From Mollicutes bacterium (lineage in GTDB: Bacteria > Bacillota_I > Bacilli_A > Izemoplasmatales > Izemoplasmataceae), in the NCBI GenBank assembly GCA_003552925.1, contig PUOX01000008.1, forward strand, positions 1-64,000: a stretch of DNA of 64,000 bases, given 5' to 3'. Positions 1 through 8,009 of the stretch are shown here, in pieces (position 1 is the first letter of the stretch; each line of letters opens with the position of its first letter). Below the pieces are notes generated by a model. That model was not told the origin of the DNA and did not search any database. It worked only from the letters and a program-made list of their open reading frames with translations. The position numbers and the translations under genes were made by a program.

Positions 1-1850
1 CGCCCGTCAGGATGTATTCGAACCGCGTGTCGATATCGTCGAAACGGTTGTCCGTTTCAAGTCCGATGTTCTTTCGTACCCAATGGTCTTCGTCGTCGGG
101 GTCGCCGTCATAGCTTTCGGTGTAATGAGGCACGACAACGTTGCCGTCGGTTTCTTGTTCATAGAGCTGGTCGGTGATGGTCGCTTGCAACACGGCCGAA
201 GAAAGGACATGGCCGCGTTTCGTGTCGTCTTCCAACAAGCCCAAATCGACGTTGCCGTCAAAGTCGCCGACGTCGGTGATGTCAAGCGCGATCATCGACA
301 AGATGATGGCGTCGAGTTCACCCGTCAGGATGTATTCAAAGCGCGTGTCGGCATCATCGAAACGGTTGTCCGTCTCAAGACCGATGCTTTTGCGCACCCA
401 GACGCTTTCGTCGTCAGGGTCGCCGTTGAAGCTTTCGGTGTAGTAAGGCACGATGACGTTGCCGTCGCTTTCCTGTTCAAAGAGCTGGTCGGTGATGGTG
501 GCCTGCAGCACGGCCGAAGAGAGTACGTGCCCGCGCTTGGTGTCGTCGTCAAGCACGCTCAAATCCACATCGCCGTCGAATTCGCCGACATCGGTGATAT
601 CAAGGGCGATCATCGCCAAAATGATGGCGTCGAGTTCGTAGCTGGCGACGTATTCGAAATCCGTCTCGTCGCCCTCGTCGCCGACTTTGAGGCGGATGAA
701 GGTGTCGTCGTCTTCGGCCAAGTAAGGAACCACAATGGTCGAATCGACTTCTTGCTCCTGGTCGAAGATTTGCTTGGAGATGGTCGCTTGCAAAATGGAG
801 GAAGAAAGAACGTCGGCGCGTTTTTCGTCGTCGGAGAGTTCCGCTAGGTCCACGTCGCCGTCAAAATAGTCAAGGTCGAGCATATCTAAAGCGATAAGCG
901 CCAACAAGACATTGTCAAGTTCGCGGGCCAAGACGTATTCGAACTCGGTGCCGTTGCCGGCTTCTCCGACGGTTTTGCGGACCCAGGTGTCTTCATCGTC
1001 CGCTTCGGCGGGATCGTAGAGTTCGGTAAAATACGGCACGACCACCGTTCCGTCGTCTTCAAGGTCGATCAATTGTTTGGAAATGGTCGCTTGCAAAATG
1101 GCGGAGGCGAGGACGTCGTTGCGGTTGTCTTCGTCTTCCAAACGCTCCAGGTCGAACTCGCCGTCAAAATCTTCAAAGTCCAGCAAGTCCATGGCAATCA
1201 GCGCGACCAAAACGTTGTCGAGTTCGTCGCGGAGAATGTATTCGAACTCCGTTCCATCGCCGCTGTCGCCGACAGTTTTACGGACCCAGGTGTCTTCGTC
1301 GTCGGGGTCGGCGGGGTCGTAGGTTTCGCGATAATGGGGAATCGCAACGGTTTCATCCTCGTCCAAATCAAAGAGTTGTTTGGAGATGGTCGCTTGCAGA
1401 ATGGATGATGCGAGCACTTTTTCCCTATTGTCTCCGTCTTCAAGGTTTTCCAAATTGATGTCGGGGTCGAAATCGTCAAAGTCGTCAAAATCGCCAAGCA
1501 AGTCGATCGCTTCGATTAAGTTTACTAACTCGTCTTTCAAGATGTACTCAAAATCGGTGCCTTCTCCCGTGTCGCCGACGGTAATCCGTATCGCGAGCTC
1601 TTCTTGTGAGAGGTGAGGAACAACCAAAACGTCTTCGTCGGGGTCGTCGCTCATATCGATCAACTGCTTGGATACCGTCGCGTGCAAAATGGCCGAATCA
1701 AGCAAGACGTCGATGTTGTCGGTAATCTTCTCAAGGCCGATAGCCTCAATCTCGTCAAAATCGCTCAAATCCAACGCCAAAACACCGCGTAAAAGATTGG
1801 TGAACTCGGCGCGGCTGATGTATTCTATATCGTCTTCAACGTCCAAATAA
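1..1850 (-). repeat. Tandem protein repeats, 92-106 residues each
   Basis: Inside the giant CvpA-type gene the Glu-Tyr of a conserved F-E-Y-I/V motif recurs at 14, 332, 650, 935, 1238, 1544 and 1820, giving spacings of 318, 318, 285, 303, 306 and 276 bases. All are multiples of three, so these are coding repeats. Copies nearest the left edge are almost identical; copies toward the N-terminus diverge. Weaker relatives (ASDILAHT, LLISHALKNIL, AWVAIEPILEAA followed by a V-P or I-P) continue to about 2750. Confidence 0.85.
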
Positions 1851-3997
1851 CGCACTTCCGTGCCTTCAATGTCATAATGAGGAACGCTCAAGAATTCGTC
1901 GGCGCCTTGGTCTTCCATCATTTCAAGGAGGGTGGTCGACAAGGTGGCGTGCAAAATGTCGGAGGCCAAAAGCGTGTCCGATTTCGTTTCATCGAGAACG
2001 GTGGAATCTTCTTCCGTGCCCAAGCTGCCCAAGATGGCGGAGTCGATTTCGTCAAAATCCAAATCGTCGAGTTCCAGCACCATCACCGCGTCGTAAATCT
2101 TGCGGATTTCGGCGCGGTTCACGACGTCCTTGCTCACATCGTCCACAAAAATGGAAGCCTTCGCAACGGAAGGAATCGTAAGCATATCCTCGCCGAGTTC
2201 CATGATTTGGTTTCCGGCGGTATGGGCGAGGATGTCCGAAGCCATAAGCGCATCGAAGGCTTGTTCGTCAATGTTAAGGGCGTCCTCGACGCGAAAATCG
2301 TCAAAATCCATGTCGCTTGCCACACGCATCAATTCGTTCACCGCAAGCAAGAGATAACGCAGTTCGCCGTTTTCTAAGATGGTTTCGTCATCGTCGTCGA
2401 GTTCGTCGAACCACATGATGTCGTCGTGCACGACAAGAATGTCGAGCGCCTCAAAATCGCCGGCGCCTGATAGGATGTTCTTGAGCGCATGAGAAATCAA
2501 CAGCGAATCGAGCGCGACGGTGGTGTCCATGCCCGAAAGGGTTTGGAAGAGAACGTTGATGTCGCCGTCTTGAAGCTGGCCAATGGTCACACCGGTGTCG
2601 ACGACTTCGGCGATCAACGCGCCAAAGGCTTTGAATTCTTTCTCCCATTCAAGGCCTTCGGGCACCGTCACCACGGCTTGAATGTTCTCACCGGCCGCTT
2701 CCAAAATCGGTTCAATGGCCACCCAGGCGGACAGCGTAACCAGTTTGGACTCGGACAAATGGCCGAACAAGTCACGGATGTCGTCGCCCTCCAAAGTCAC
2801 CGTCTCCAAGTCAGGGTCGTCTTCCAAGAGCCCGGCGTGGTAGACGATGTCGAAAGCGAGCGCGGCCACCGCGCCAAGCTGCGCAACCTCTTGGTCCCAT
2901 TCAATTTCATAGAGTTCTTCTTGTACGTTTTCAGGCAAGTCCACATCGTAAAAATCCGCACCAATTTCAACGCCGAGCGGAATAATGGCGGTGAACAGGT
3001 CGGATTCTGAAAGCTTGTTGAAAACGGCGCGAATGTCGTCGCCTCTCACGTCGGCAAAGTCGTTCGATTCCATGTATTCGTTGCCCAACACCATGCCCGT
3101 GATTTCGGCCATGATGGACATTTCTTTGCGGAAGGAGATTTGCCGCTCCCGGTATTCAAAAGAATAGATCATGTCGAACAAATATAGATGCAGCGCCAAG
3201 TCGTCATCCATCGACGCGTCGGTGACGCGGATGTCGTTGGAGAGCTGCACGAAAGGATTGCGGTTGTATCCGTCGACAAAATCGGTCAAGACATCCAAGA
3301 TTTCTTCGATGTCCTCGTCTAGTTCGAACAAGGGATCCTGCGCTTCCTCATTGGAAAGCGTCTGCATTTCCGAAGCATTCGCCTCTTCGGCGGAGTCGAG
3401 CATCGTAACGGCGGAATCGGCAATATCCATCACGCCGCCGAAGAAAATCAAAAACACATAAATGCTCACAAGACCACCGGCGACACCGACTGCAGCGCCG
3501 AGTCCGCGGTTGGTCCATGTTTTTTTCTTGCGGCGTTTTGGGAGCACCAGCAAACGGATGATGAAGAAAAGCAAGGTGTAAAGGACTTTAAACACGGTGA
3601 AAAACAGCAGGAAATATAAAATCTTGACGACGAAAATGGCCAATCCTTCGGTGAAAGCGATGAATTCCGGATTCGCCAAGGTGGATTCCATATCATCGCC
3701 GAGTGTCGCCTGCAAATAAGCGGGCAACGCTTCGCTCAGGCTGCTCGCGCCGGAGATTTCCGGAACCACGCCCGAGAGTTCGCGAAGCGCGAAATCCAAA
3801 TTGACGTTCCAAAGAAAATTCGCCATTGGCGTCAACGTCACAAAGAACAGCACATAAAACAAAATCCTAACCCCGAGCGCCCATGCCGAGTTTCTAAGTC
3901 CTCGTAAAAACCCGAAGAGCATGCCCAAAACGATTAGTGCGATAAAGAAAAGATTGAAGTACAAATAGAAATCCATATTGGCCGGTAAATTGCCCAT
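1..3997 (-). CDS. Giant CvpA-domain membrane protein with acidic repeats (3' end cut by window edge)
   Basis: An uninterrupted minus-strand frame runs from ATG at 3997 to the left edge: 1332 codons with no stop. The start has a good ribosome site (GAGGGG, 8 bases upstream). Residues 1-190 hold four hydrophobic segments (about 9-31, 37-62, 115-150, 162-188) with a basic loop near 153, the layout of the CvpA/colicin V production family, which is normally only 160-200 residues long. The remaining >1100 residues are strongly acidic and built from ~100-residue repeats with conserved pieces such as ILQATISKQL, a V-V-P-Y/H-Y step and D-T-W-V-R-K. The C-terminus lies outside the window. CvpA proteins are membrane proteins of poorly defined function; the role of the repeat region is unknown. 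The membrane domain suggests an anchored, probably exported repeat stalk, but topology is inferred. Confidence 0.85.
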   Translation of the reverse strand, partial: MGNLPANMDFYLYFNLFFIALIVLGMLFGFLRGLRNSAWALGVRILFYVLFFVTLTPMANFLWNVNLDFALRELSGVVPEISGASSLSEALPAYLQATLGDDMESTLANPEFIAFTEGLAIFVVKILYFLLFFTVFKVLYTLLFFIIRLLVLPKRRKKKTWTNRGLGAAVGVAGGLVSIYVFLIFFGGVMDIADSAVTMLDSAEEANASEMQTLSNEEAQDPLFELDEDIEEILDVLTDFVDGYNRNPFVQLSNDIRVTDASMDDDLALHLYLFDMIYSFEYRERQISFRKEMSIMAEITGMVLGNEYMESNDFADVRGDDIRAVFNKLSESDLFTAIIPLGVEIGADFYDVDLPENVQEELYEIEWDQEVAQLGAVAALAFDIVYHAGLLEDDPDLETVTLEGDDIRDLFGHLSESKLVTLSAWVAIEPILEAAGENIQAVVTVPEGLEWEKEFKAFGALIAEVVDTGVTIGQLQDGDINVLFQTLSGMDTTVALDSLLISHALKNILSGAGDFEALDILVVHDDIMWFDELDDDDETILENGELRYLLLAVNELMRVASDMDFDDFRVEDALNIDEQAFDALMASDILAHTAGNQIMELGEDMLTIPSVAKASIFVDDVSKDVVNRAEIRKIYDAVMVLELDDLDFDEIDSAILGSLGTEEDSTVLDETKSDTLLASDILHATLSTTLLEMMEDQGADEFLSVPHYDIEGTEVRYLDVEDDIEYISRAEFTNLLRGVLALDLSDFDEIEAIGLEKITDNIDVLLDSAILHATVSKQLIDMSDDPDEDVLVVPHLSQEELAIRITVGDTGEGTDFEYILKDELVNLIEAIDLLGDFDDFDDFDPDINLENLEDGDNREKVLASSILQATISKQLFDLDEDETVAIPHYRETYDPADPDDEDTWVRKTVGDSGDGTEFEYILRDELDNVLVALIAMDLLDFEDFDGEFDLERLEDEDNRNDVLASAILQATISKQLIDLEDDGTVVVPYFTELYDPAEADDEDTWVRKTVGEAGNGTEFEYVLARELDNVLLALIALDMLDLDYFDGDVDLAELSDDEKRADVLSSSILQATISKQIFDQEQEVDSTIVVPYLAEDDDTFIRLKVGDEGDETDFEYVASYELDAIILAMIALDITDVGEFDGDVDLSVLDDDTKRGHVLSSAVLQATITDQLFEQESDGNVIVPYYTESFNGDPDDESVWVRKSIGLETDNRFDDADTRFEYILTGELDAIILSMIALDITDVGDFDGNVDLGLLEDDTKRGHVLSSAVLQATITDQLYEQETDGNVVVPHYTESYDGDPDDEDHWVRKNIGLETDNRFDDIDTRFEYILTG

Positions 3998-4052
3998 AGT
4001 ATTATCCCCTCATGAACAGACATTTGTTTTACCATGATTGCAAATAAAATAC

Positions 4053-4081
4053 TATATATAAATAATTATAGCGCATTTCAA
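4053..4081 (-). promoter_or_regulatory. Promoter of the giant CvpA-type gene
   Basis: Minus strand TTGAAA (4076-4081), 17-base spacer, TATATA (4053-4058), about 55 bases upstream of the ATG. The surrounding 4030-4080 stretch is distinctly AT-rich. Confidence 0.6.
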
Positions 4082-4158
4082 GCAAAGGTAGGTAACAAAT
4101 ACGTAACGAATGTTCACAATTTTGAAACGTTTCGATTAAAACGTCTTGAAAAGGCGAT

Positions 4159-4620
4159 TCAAACGGCATGCATCACGGCTATAAATTCTCTAGTTTGGAT
4201 GGCTTCCGAAAGTTCGTGGGTGCCACGGTTGGCCGCTAGACGCTCGATGGCGTCGGGTATGTCAAGCCATATGGGGCAAAGGCGTAAAGATTGTTCTTCG
4301 TCGGTCAGGGATTGTTCTTGTTCAATCTTTCCTAGTCGAACCTTGAAAATGTGGTGTTCGCGAAAATAACGCTCATGCTTTTCACTCACGCGCAAGCAAT
4401 GCGAAAAAGCTTCCACTTCATAGCCGGTTTCCTCCCGGATTTCACGAACCAAGGCTTCTTCTAAGTTTTCCCCATCTTTCACGCCGCCCCCCGGCAACAC
4501 ATAGGTGTTTGAATTGCGCACATGCATCAAAAGCAACTTCCCTTCACGAAAGGCCACGGCCCGAACGGCTTGCTTTTTCGGCAAGGACGGATTCGATGTT
4601 TGCACGATTTCTATGGCCAT
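4159..4620 (-). CDS. NUDIX hydrolase
   Basis: A protein of 153 residues with a complete NUDIX box around residues 43-67 (GGGVKDGE, then REIREETG), so it probably hydrolyses a nucleoside-diphosphate-linked substrate with Mg2+. I chose the ATG at 4620, which overlaps the psuG stop in a TGATG; a GTG one codon upstream is possible. It is the last gene of psuK-psuG-NUDIX and is probably translationally coupled to psuG. Its specificity cannot be read from sequence. Context suggests it cleans up a nucleotide formed during nucleoside salvage, but that is inference. Confidence 0.85.
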   Translation of the reverse strand: MAIEIVQTSNPSLPKKQAVRAVAFREGKLLLMHVRNSNTYVLPGGGVKDGENLEEALVREIREETGYEVEAFSHCLRVSEKHERYFREHHIFKVRLGKIEQEQSLTDEEQSLRLCPIWLDIPDAIERLAANRGTHELSEAIQTREFIAVMHAV

Positions 4621-5549
4621 CACTTGGCCTCACGCTCTAGTTTGGCGTAAGCAGCCGCAACTCTAGCCGCCAAGGCGGCGTTGTTCAAAACCAAAGCGAT
4701 GTTCGCCTTCAAGGATGCGCCTTGGGTCTTCTCGCTGACTTTCGCAAGCAAGTACGGAGTGACCTCTTTGCCGTGGACGCCTTCTTGTTCAGCATCGGCC
4801 AGGGCTTCATGAATCACTTCTCGCATCTTGTCGTAGGCGATTTCTTTATCTTTGGGGACAGGGTTGGCGATTACAATGCCTCCATGCAAACCAAACGACC
4901 ACTTCGTCTTCATCAACGCCGCGATTTCTTCGGGGGCATCCAAACGCTGTGGGATGTCGATTTCGCTTTCGCTCGAGTAAAAGGCCGGCAATTTGTCCGT
5001 TTTGTAGCCGACAACTTCGACGCCTTTCGTCTCCAAATACTCCATCGTCAGCGAAAGGTCCAAAATCGCTTTGGCGCCGGCGCAAACCACGGCCACGTTC
5101 GTATCGGCGAACTCCTCCAAATCGCGGGAGATGTCGAATGTCTTTTCTGCGTTCCGGTGCACGCCCCCGATGCCTCCGGTGGCAAAAACCTTGATGCCGG
5201 CGCGTTCGGCAATGAGCATCGTCGCCGACACCGTCGTCCCGGCATGAAGGTTGTGGCTGATGGCGTAAGCAAGATCCCTTTTGCTGGCTTTCAAAACGTT
5301 TTGGCTTTTTCCCAAGGTGACGATTTCATCGTGGGTAAGCCCGACTTTCACCTTCCCGTCCAAAACGGCAATGGTCGCGGGAACGGCGCCGTGCTTGCGG
5401 ACCATCGCTTCAACGGATTTCGCCATTTCGACGTTGTCCGGATACGGCATCCCGTGCGAGATGATGGTCGATTCGAGCGCCACTACGGCTTTATTTTCTT
5501 TCAGTGCTTGCAGCACGTCTTCATGAATGTCAATTGAAGTCATTTGCAT
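4620..5549 (-). CDS. psuG: Pseudouridine-5'-phosphate glycosidase
   Basis: A 309-residue member of the PsuG/IndA family, at the usual length. It breaks the C-C glycosidic bond of pseudouridine 5'-phosphate to release uracil and ribose 5-phosphate in the cytoplasm. Supporting blocks are ALESTIISHGMPYP near the N-terminus, a FATGGIGGVHR stretch in the middle, and LHGGIVIANPVP toward the C-terminus. The start overlaps the end of psuK by about 20 bases, so the two are one transcription and translation unit. An alternative ATG two codons downstream (MTSID) cannot be excluded. The neighbouring PsuK kinase supplies its substrate. Confidence 0.95.
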   Translation of the reverse strand: MQMTSIDIHEDVLQALKENKAVVALESTIISHGMPYPDNVEMAKSVEAMVRKHGAVPATIAVLDGKVKVGLTHDEIVTLGKSQNVLKASKRDLAYAISHNLHAGTTVSATMLIAERAGIKVFATGGIGGVHRNAEKTFDISRDLEEFADTNVAVVCAGAKAILDLSLTMEYLETKGVEVVGYKTDKLPAFYSSESEIDIPQRLDAPEEIAALMKTKWSFGLHGGIVIANPVPKDKEIAYDKMREVIHEALADAEQEGVHGKEVTPYLLAKVSEKTQGASLKANIALVLNNAALAARVAAAYAKLEREAK

Positions 5550-6438
5550 ACTCCTTTACGATGGATTCTATAGCGGTTGGCGAAATATCGGTGTTCACCG
5601 CCGAAGCGGACTTGACGGCGATGGCGCTTGCGGCCAGCGCATAAGGCGCGGGCGCTTTTTGGTGGGCGTCCGCGTACAAAATGCCCGCCATCAAAGCGTC
5701 GCCGGCGCCGCTGGTGTCGATCACGTCCACTTTCAAAGCCTTGACAAACGTCGAAGTCTCTTGGTCATAGAGCGCAAAGCCTCTTGCGCCAAGCGAGACG
5801 AACACCCGCTTCACACCTCGTTTCAAACACCACTCTGCGGCTTCGCCGATGGCGGCTTCTTCTTTATATAAGGCGTGCGCTTCGTTTTCGGTAATTTTCA
5901 AGGTGTGCACCTTGGATAAATATGGATGGATTTTCTTCACTTTGGCGGCCGAAACGCCGTCGACGTACAGTCTTTTTTCACCATAGGTTTCAAATATGTG
6001 GCATAGCGTCGCCTCCGGAAGGTTGCAATCGAGAACAATCGCATCCGCCTTGCGGATGCTTTGTGCATGGTCGTTTACCACTTCCGGCGTCAAAGCTTCC
6101 ATGCTTTCCATGTCGGATACGCCGACCATCATCTCTCCATCGGCTTCAACGACGGCCATGAAAACCGAGGTTCTTTCTGTTTTGAGCCCGTGCACAGACA
6201 CGCGCAATTCTCGCAGTTGCCGCTCAAGCGCTTGTCCATGAGCGTCACCACCGATAACCCCCAAAAAGGACGTCGGCACCTCGAGCCTGCCGAGGTTTTC
6301 GGCCATGTTGCGGCCGACTCCGCCGAAAAACGTATCTACGCGCCCGGGATTGCATTCCCCTAAGCGAGCGTTTTCTTGAAGGCGCGCCTTGTAATCCATG
6401 TTGGCGCCGCCAATGACCAAAACATGCACAGACTCCAC
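5530..6438 (-). CDS. psuK: Pseudouridine kinase (PfkB family)
   Basis: A 302-residue PfkB-type sugar kinase. The N-terminal VIGGANMD, a GGVGRNMAENLGRL substrate loop and the C-terminal DTSGAGDAL anion-hole and catalytic-Asp motif are all intact. Pairing with psuG marks it as pseudouridine kinase, phosphorylating pseudouridine at the 5' position. The start is a GTG at 6438 preceded by TTAGGA; no in-frame ATG fits better. A promoter lies immediately upstream. Another nucleoside as substrate is possible but less likely given the psuG fusion-like overlap. Confidence 0.92.
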   Translation of the reverse strand: MESVHVLVIGGANMDYKARLQENARLGECNPGRVDTFFGGVGRNMAENLGRLEVPTSFLGVIGGDAHGQALERQLRELRVSVHGLKTERTSVFMAVVEADGEMMVGVSDMESMEALTPEVVNDHAQSIRKADAIVLDCNLPEATLCHIFETYGEKRLYVDGVSAAKVKKIHPYLSKVHTLKITENEAHALYKEEAAIGEAAEWCLKRGVKRVFVSLGARGFALYDQETSTFVKALKVDVIDTSGAGDALMAGILYADAHQKAPAPYALAASAIAVKSASAVNTDISPTAIESIVKEYANDFN

Positions 6439-6463
6439 ATCCTAACGATTGTTTTATAAGCAT

Positions 6464-6492
6464 ATTTTACCACTATGCGCCCCCATCGGCAA
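6464..6492 (-). promoter_or_regulatory. Promoter of psuK-psuG-NUDIX
   Basis: Minus strand TTGCCG (6487-6492), 17-base spacer, TAAAAT (6464-6469), about 25 bases before the psuK start. Confidence 0.6.
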
Positions 6493-6500
6493 CTTTGCAA

Positions 6501-6525
6501 ACAAAAAAGCGCCTTGAAGGCGCTT
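6501..6525 (-). terminator. Terminator of the MATE gene
   Basis: On the minus strand AAGCGCC-TTCA-AGGCGCTT is followed by TTTTTTG, 13 bases past the MATE stop. Confidence 0.85.
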
Positions 6526-6537
6526 GTGTCGTTGCGA

Positions 6538-7932
6538 TCAGGCGAACCGTCTGCGCAGCGTATGCATTTCTTTGCGGAAGATGAACAAGGACAAAAGCCC
6601 TGTCAACAAATCGGCGGTGAAAAACGTCCACCAAACGCCTAAAACTCCATCGGCGAACAAATTCGAAAACAAAAACGCTAATGGAATGAAAAAGAAGAAT
6701 CTCCGCGAAAGCGAAATGAAAAAGGCGCGCACGGGATACCCCATGGCTTGATAGACGCTTGAAAGTATCACTTGATACGTCACGAAAACGAACCCGGCGA
6801 TGACGATGCGAAACGCCATGGCCCCTTCTTGAATAAAAAACGGGTCGGCTTCTCGCGAAAAGATGGAAAATAGCGGCTCGGCAAAAATCAACACCGCAAT
6901 GAAGACGGTGGCGAAATACCCAAACAGCAGTTTCGACGTGAACTTGATCACATCGTGCAACCGCCTGTAAAATTGCGCGCCGAAATTGAAACCGACGATG
7001 GGAATCATGCCCTGCACTAGGCCGAAGCCCGGCATGAGCGAGAACCTGAGCAGCCGGTTGATGACGCCGTAAATGGAAATATAGATGTGCGCAACATCTT
7101 CGGCCGCATGAATGTTGATGAGGTTGTTGACGATGATGACCAAAAATCCGCCCAAAGACATCCGCACAAACGAGGGAAGTCCGATGGCGACGATTTCACG
7201 AACCATCTTGAAATCCACTTTGTGCAACGTTGGAAGATGGACCTTGAGCGCCGACTCCGGACGATAGGCCTGATACAAAATGTATATGAAAGAGGCCGTC
7301 TTGGCGATGCCTGTGGCAATCGCGGCGCCTCTGACGCCGAGCCCCAACCCGAAATCAAAGATGAAGATGGGGTCCAAGAGAATGTTCAAAATCGCGCCAA
7401 TCATCAAAGAAATCATGGCGATTTTCGCACGCCCTTCGGCGCGGGTCAAATGGTTGAACGTCACCGAAAGCGAAAAGGGCACAAGCGCGATCAATATCAC
7501 ACTCAAATAATCGTAGGCGTAGTCGATGTTGATCGCTCGCGCGCCAAACAAATAAAGCAAATCGTCGATAAATATATAGGAAACCAAGGCGACGGAACTC
7601 GACAGCACTAAGTTCAAGAAAAGCGCCGTGTTGACCGTTTTACGCATCGATTCCTTGTCGCCTCTGCCATACGCTCTTGAAAAGACCGAGGCGCTCCCGA
7701 TGCCAATCATCAACCCGATTGACAAAATGATCATCTGAATCGGATAGGCGATGGAAAGAGCGCCAATCGCGACTTCGCCTGCACCGCGGGCGACGAAGAA
7801 GGTGTCGATAAGGTTGTATAGTGCATTGAAGACCATCGCGGCGATGGCCGGCGTGGCAAGTTTGAACAGGAGTTTGCGGATGTCCATGTTGCCGAGCATT
7901 TGACTGCGTTCTTGTTCATTGGTTTTGTCCAT
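6538..7932 (-). CDS. MATE-family multidrug/sodium antiporter
   Basis: A 464-residue integral membrane protein, the usual length for MATE exporters, with about twelve hydrophobic segments in two similar halves. The N-terminal stretch NALYNLIDTFFVARG, followed by ALSIAYP, is typical of the MepA-like bacterial branch. Such proteins expel cationic drugs or metabolites in exchange for Na+ or H+. The gene stands alone with its own promoter (TTTACA-16-TATAAT) and terminator. Substrate cannot be predicted. The ATG at 7932 follows a modest GGGTGAG ribosome site. Confidence 0.92.
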   Translation of the reverse strand: MDKTNEQERSQMLGNMDIRKLLFKLATPAIAAMVFNALYNLIDTFFVARGAGEVAIGALSIAYPIQMIILSIGLMIGIGSASVFSRAYGRGDKESMRKTVNTALFLNLVLSSSVALVSYIFIDDLLYLFGARAINIDYAYDYLSVILIALVPFSLSVTFNHLTRAEGRAKIAMISLMIGAILNILLDPIFIFDFGLGLGVRGAAIATGIAKTASFIYILYQAYRPESALKVHLPTLHKVDFKMVREIVAIGLPSFVRMSLGGFLVIIVNNLINIHAAEDVAHIYISIYGVINRLLRFSLMPGFGLVQGMIPIVGFNFGAQFYRRLHDVIKFTSKLLFGYFATVFIAVLIFAEPLFSIFSREADPFFIQEGAMAFRIVIAGFVFVTYQVILSSVYQAMGYPVRAFFISLSRRFFFFIPLAFLFSNLFADGVLGVWWTFFTADLLTGLLSLFIFRKEMHTLRRRFA

Positions 7933-7951
7933 GATGTCTCACCCGTGCCAC

Positions 7952-7979
7952 ATTATAACATGTTGAAAATATATGTAAA
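7952..7979 (-). promoter_or_regulatory. Promoter of the MATE gene
   Basis: Minus strand TTTACA (7974-7979), 16-base spacer ending in TGT (extended -10), TATAAT (7952-7957). It sits directly after the terminator of the upstream dehydrogenase gene. Confidence 0.65.
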
Positions 7980-8009
7980 CAAAGAAGCCCACTCCATCAA
8001 GCGGGCTTC
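7978..8009 (-). terminator. Terminator overlapping the end of the alcohol dehydrogenase gene
   Basis: Stem GAAGCCC (8003-8009 on the minus strand) with GGGCTTC (7984-7990), then TTTG. The 5' stem arm lies inside the last codons of the gene (Glu-Lys-Pro-Ala-stop), so the end of the coding region and the terminator are merged. Confidence 0.75.

Noticed and set aside
1-1850. Regularly spaced repeats that might be a CRISPR array
   Set aside because: Repeat spacing is 276-318 bases, always a multiple of three, and the repeats translate into conserved protein motifs; there are no short direct repeats with unique spacers and no cas genes.
83-2377. Long plus-strand open frames (for example 83-847, 1073-1408 and 1877-2377) that look like proteins
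   Set aside because: They are mirror images of the repeat-rich minus-strand gene: the minus frame is open for all 3997 bases, has a promoter, ribosome site and membrane domain, while these have none.
4100-4145. CcpA cre site upstream of the giant CvpA-type gene
   Set aside because: GAAACGTTTC is a ten-base palindrome but does not fit the spacing of the cre consensus.
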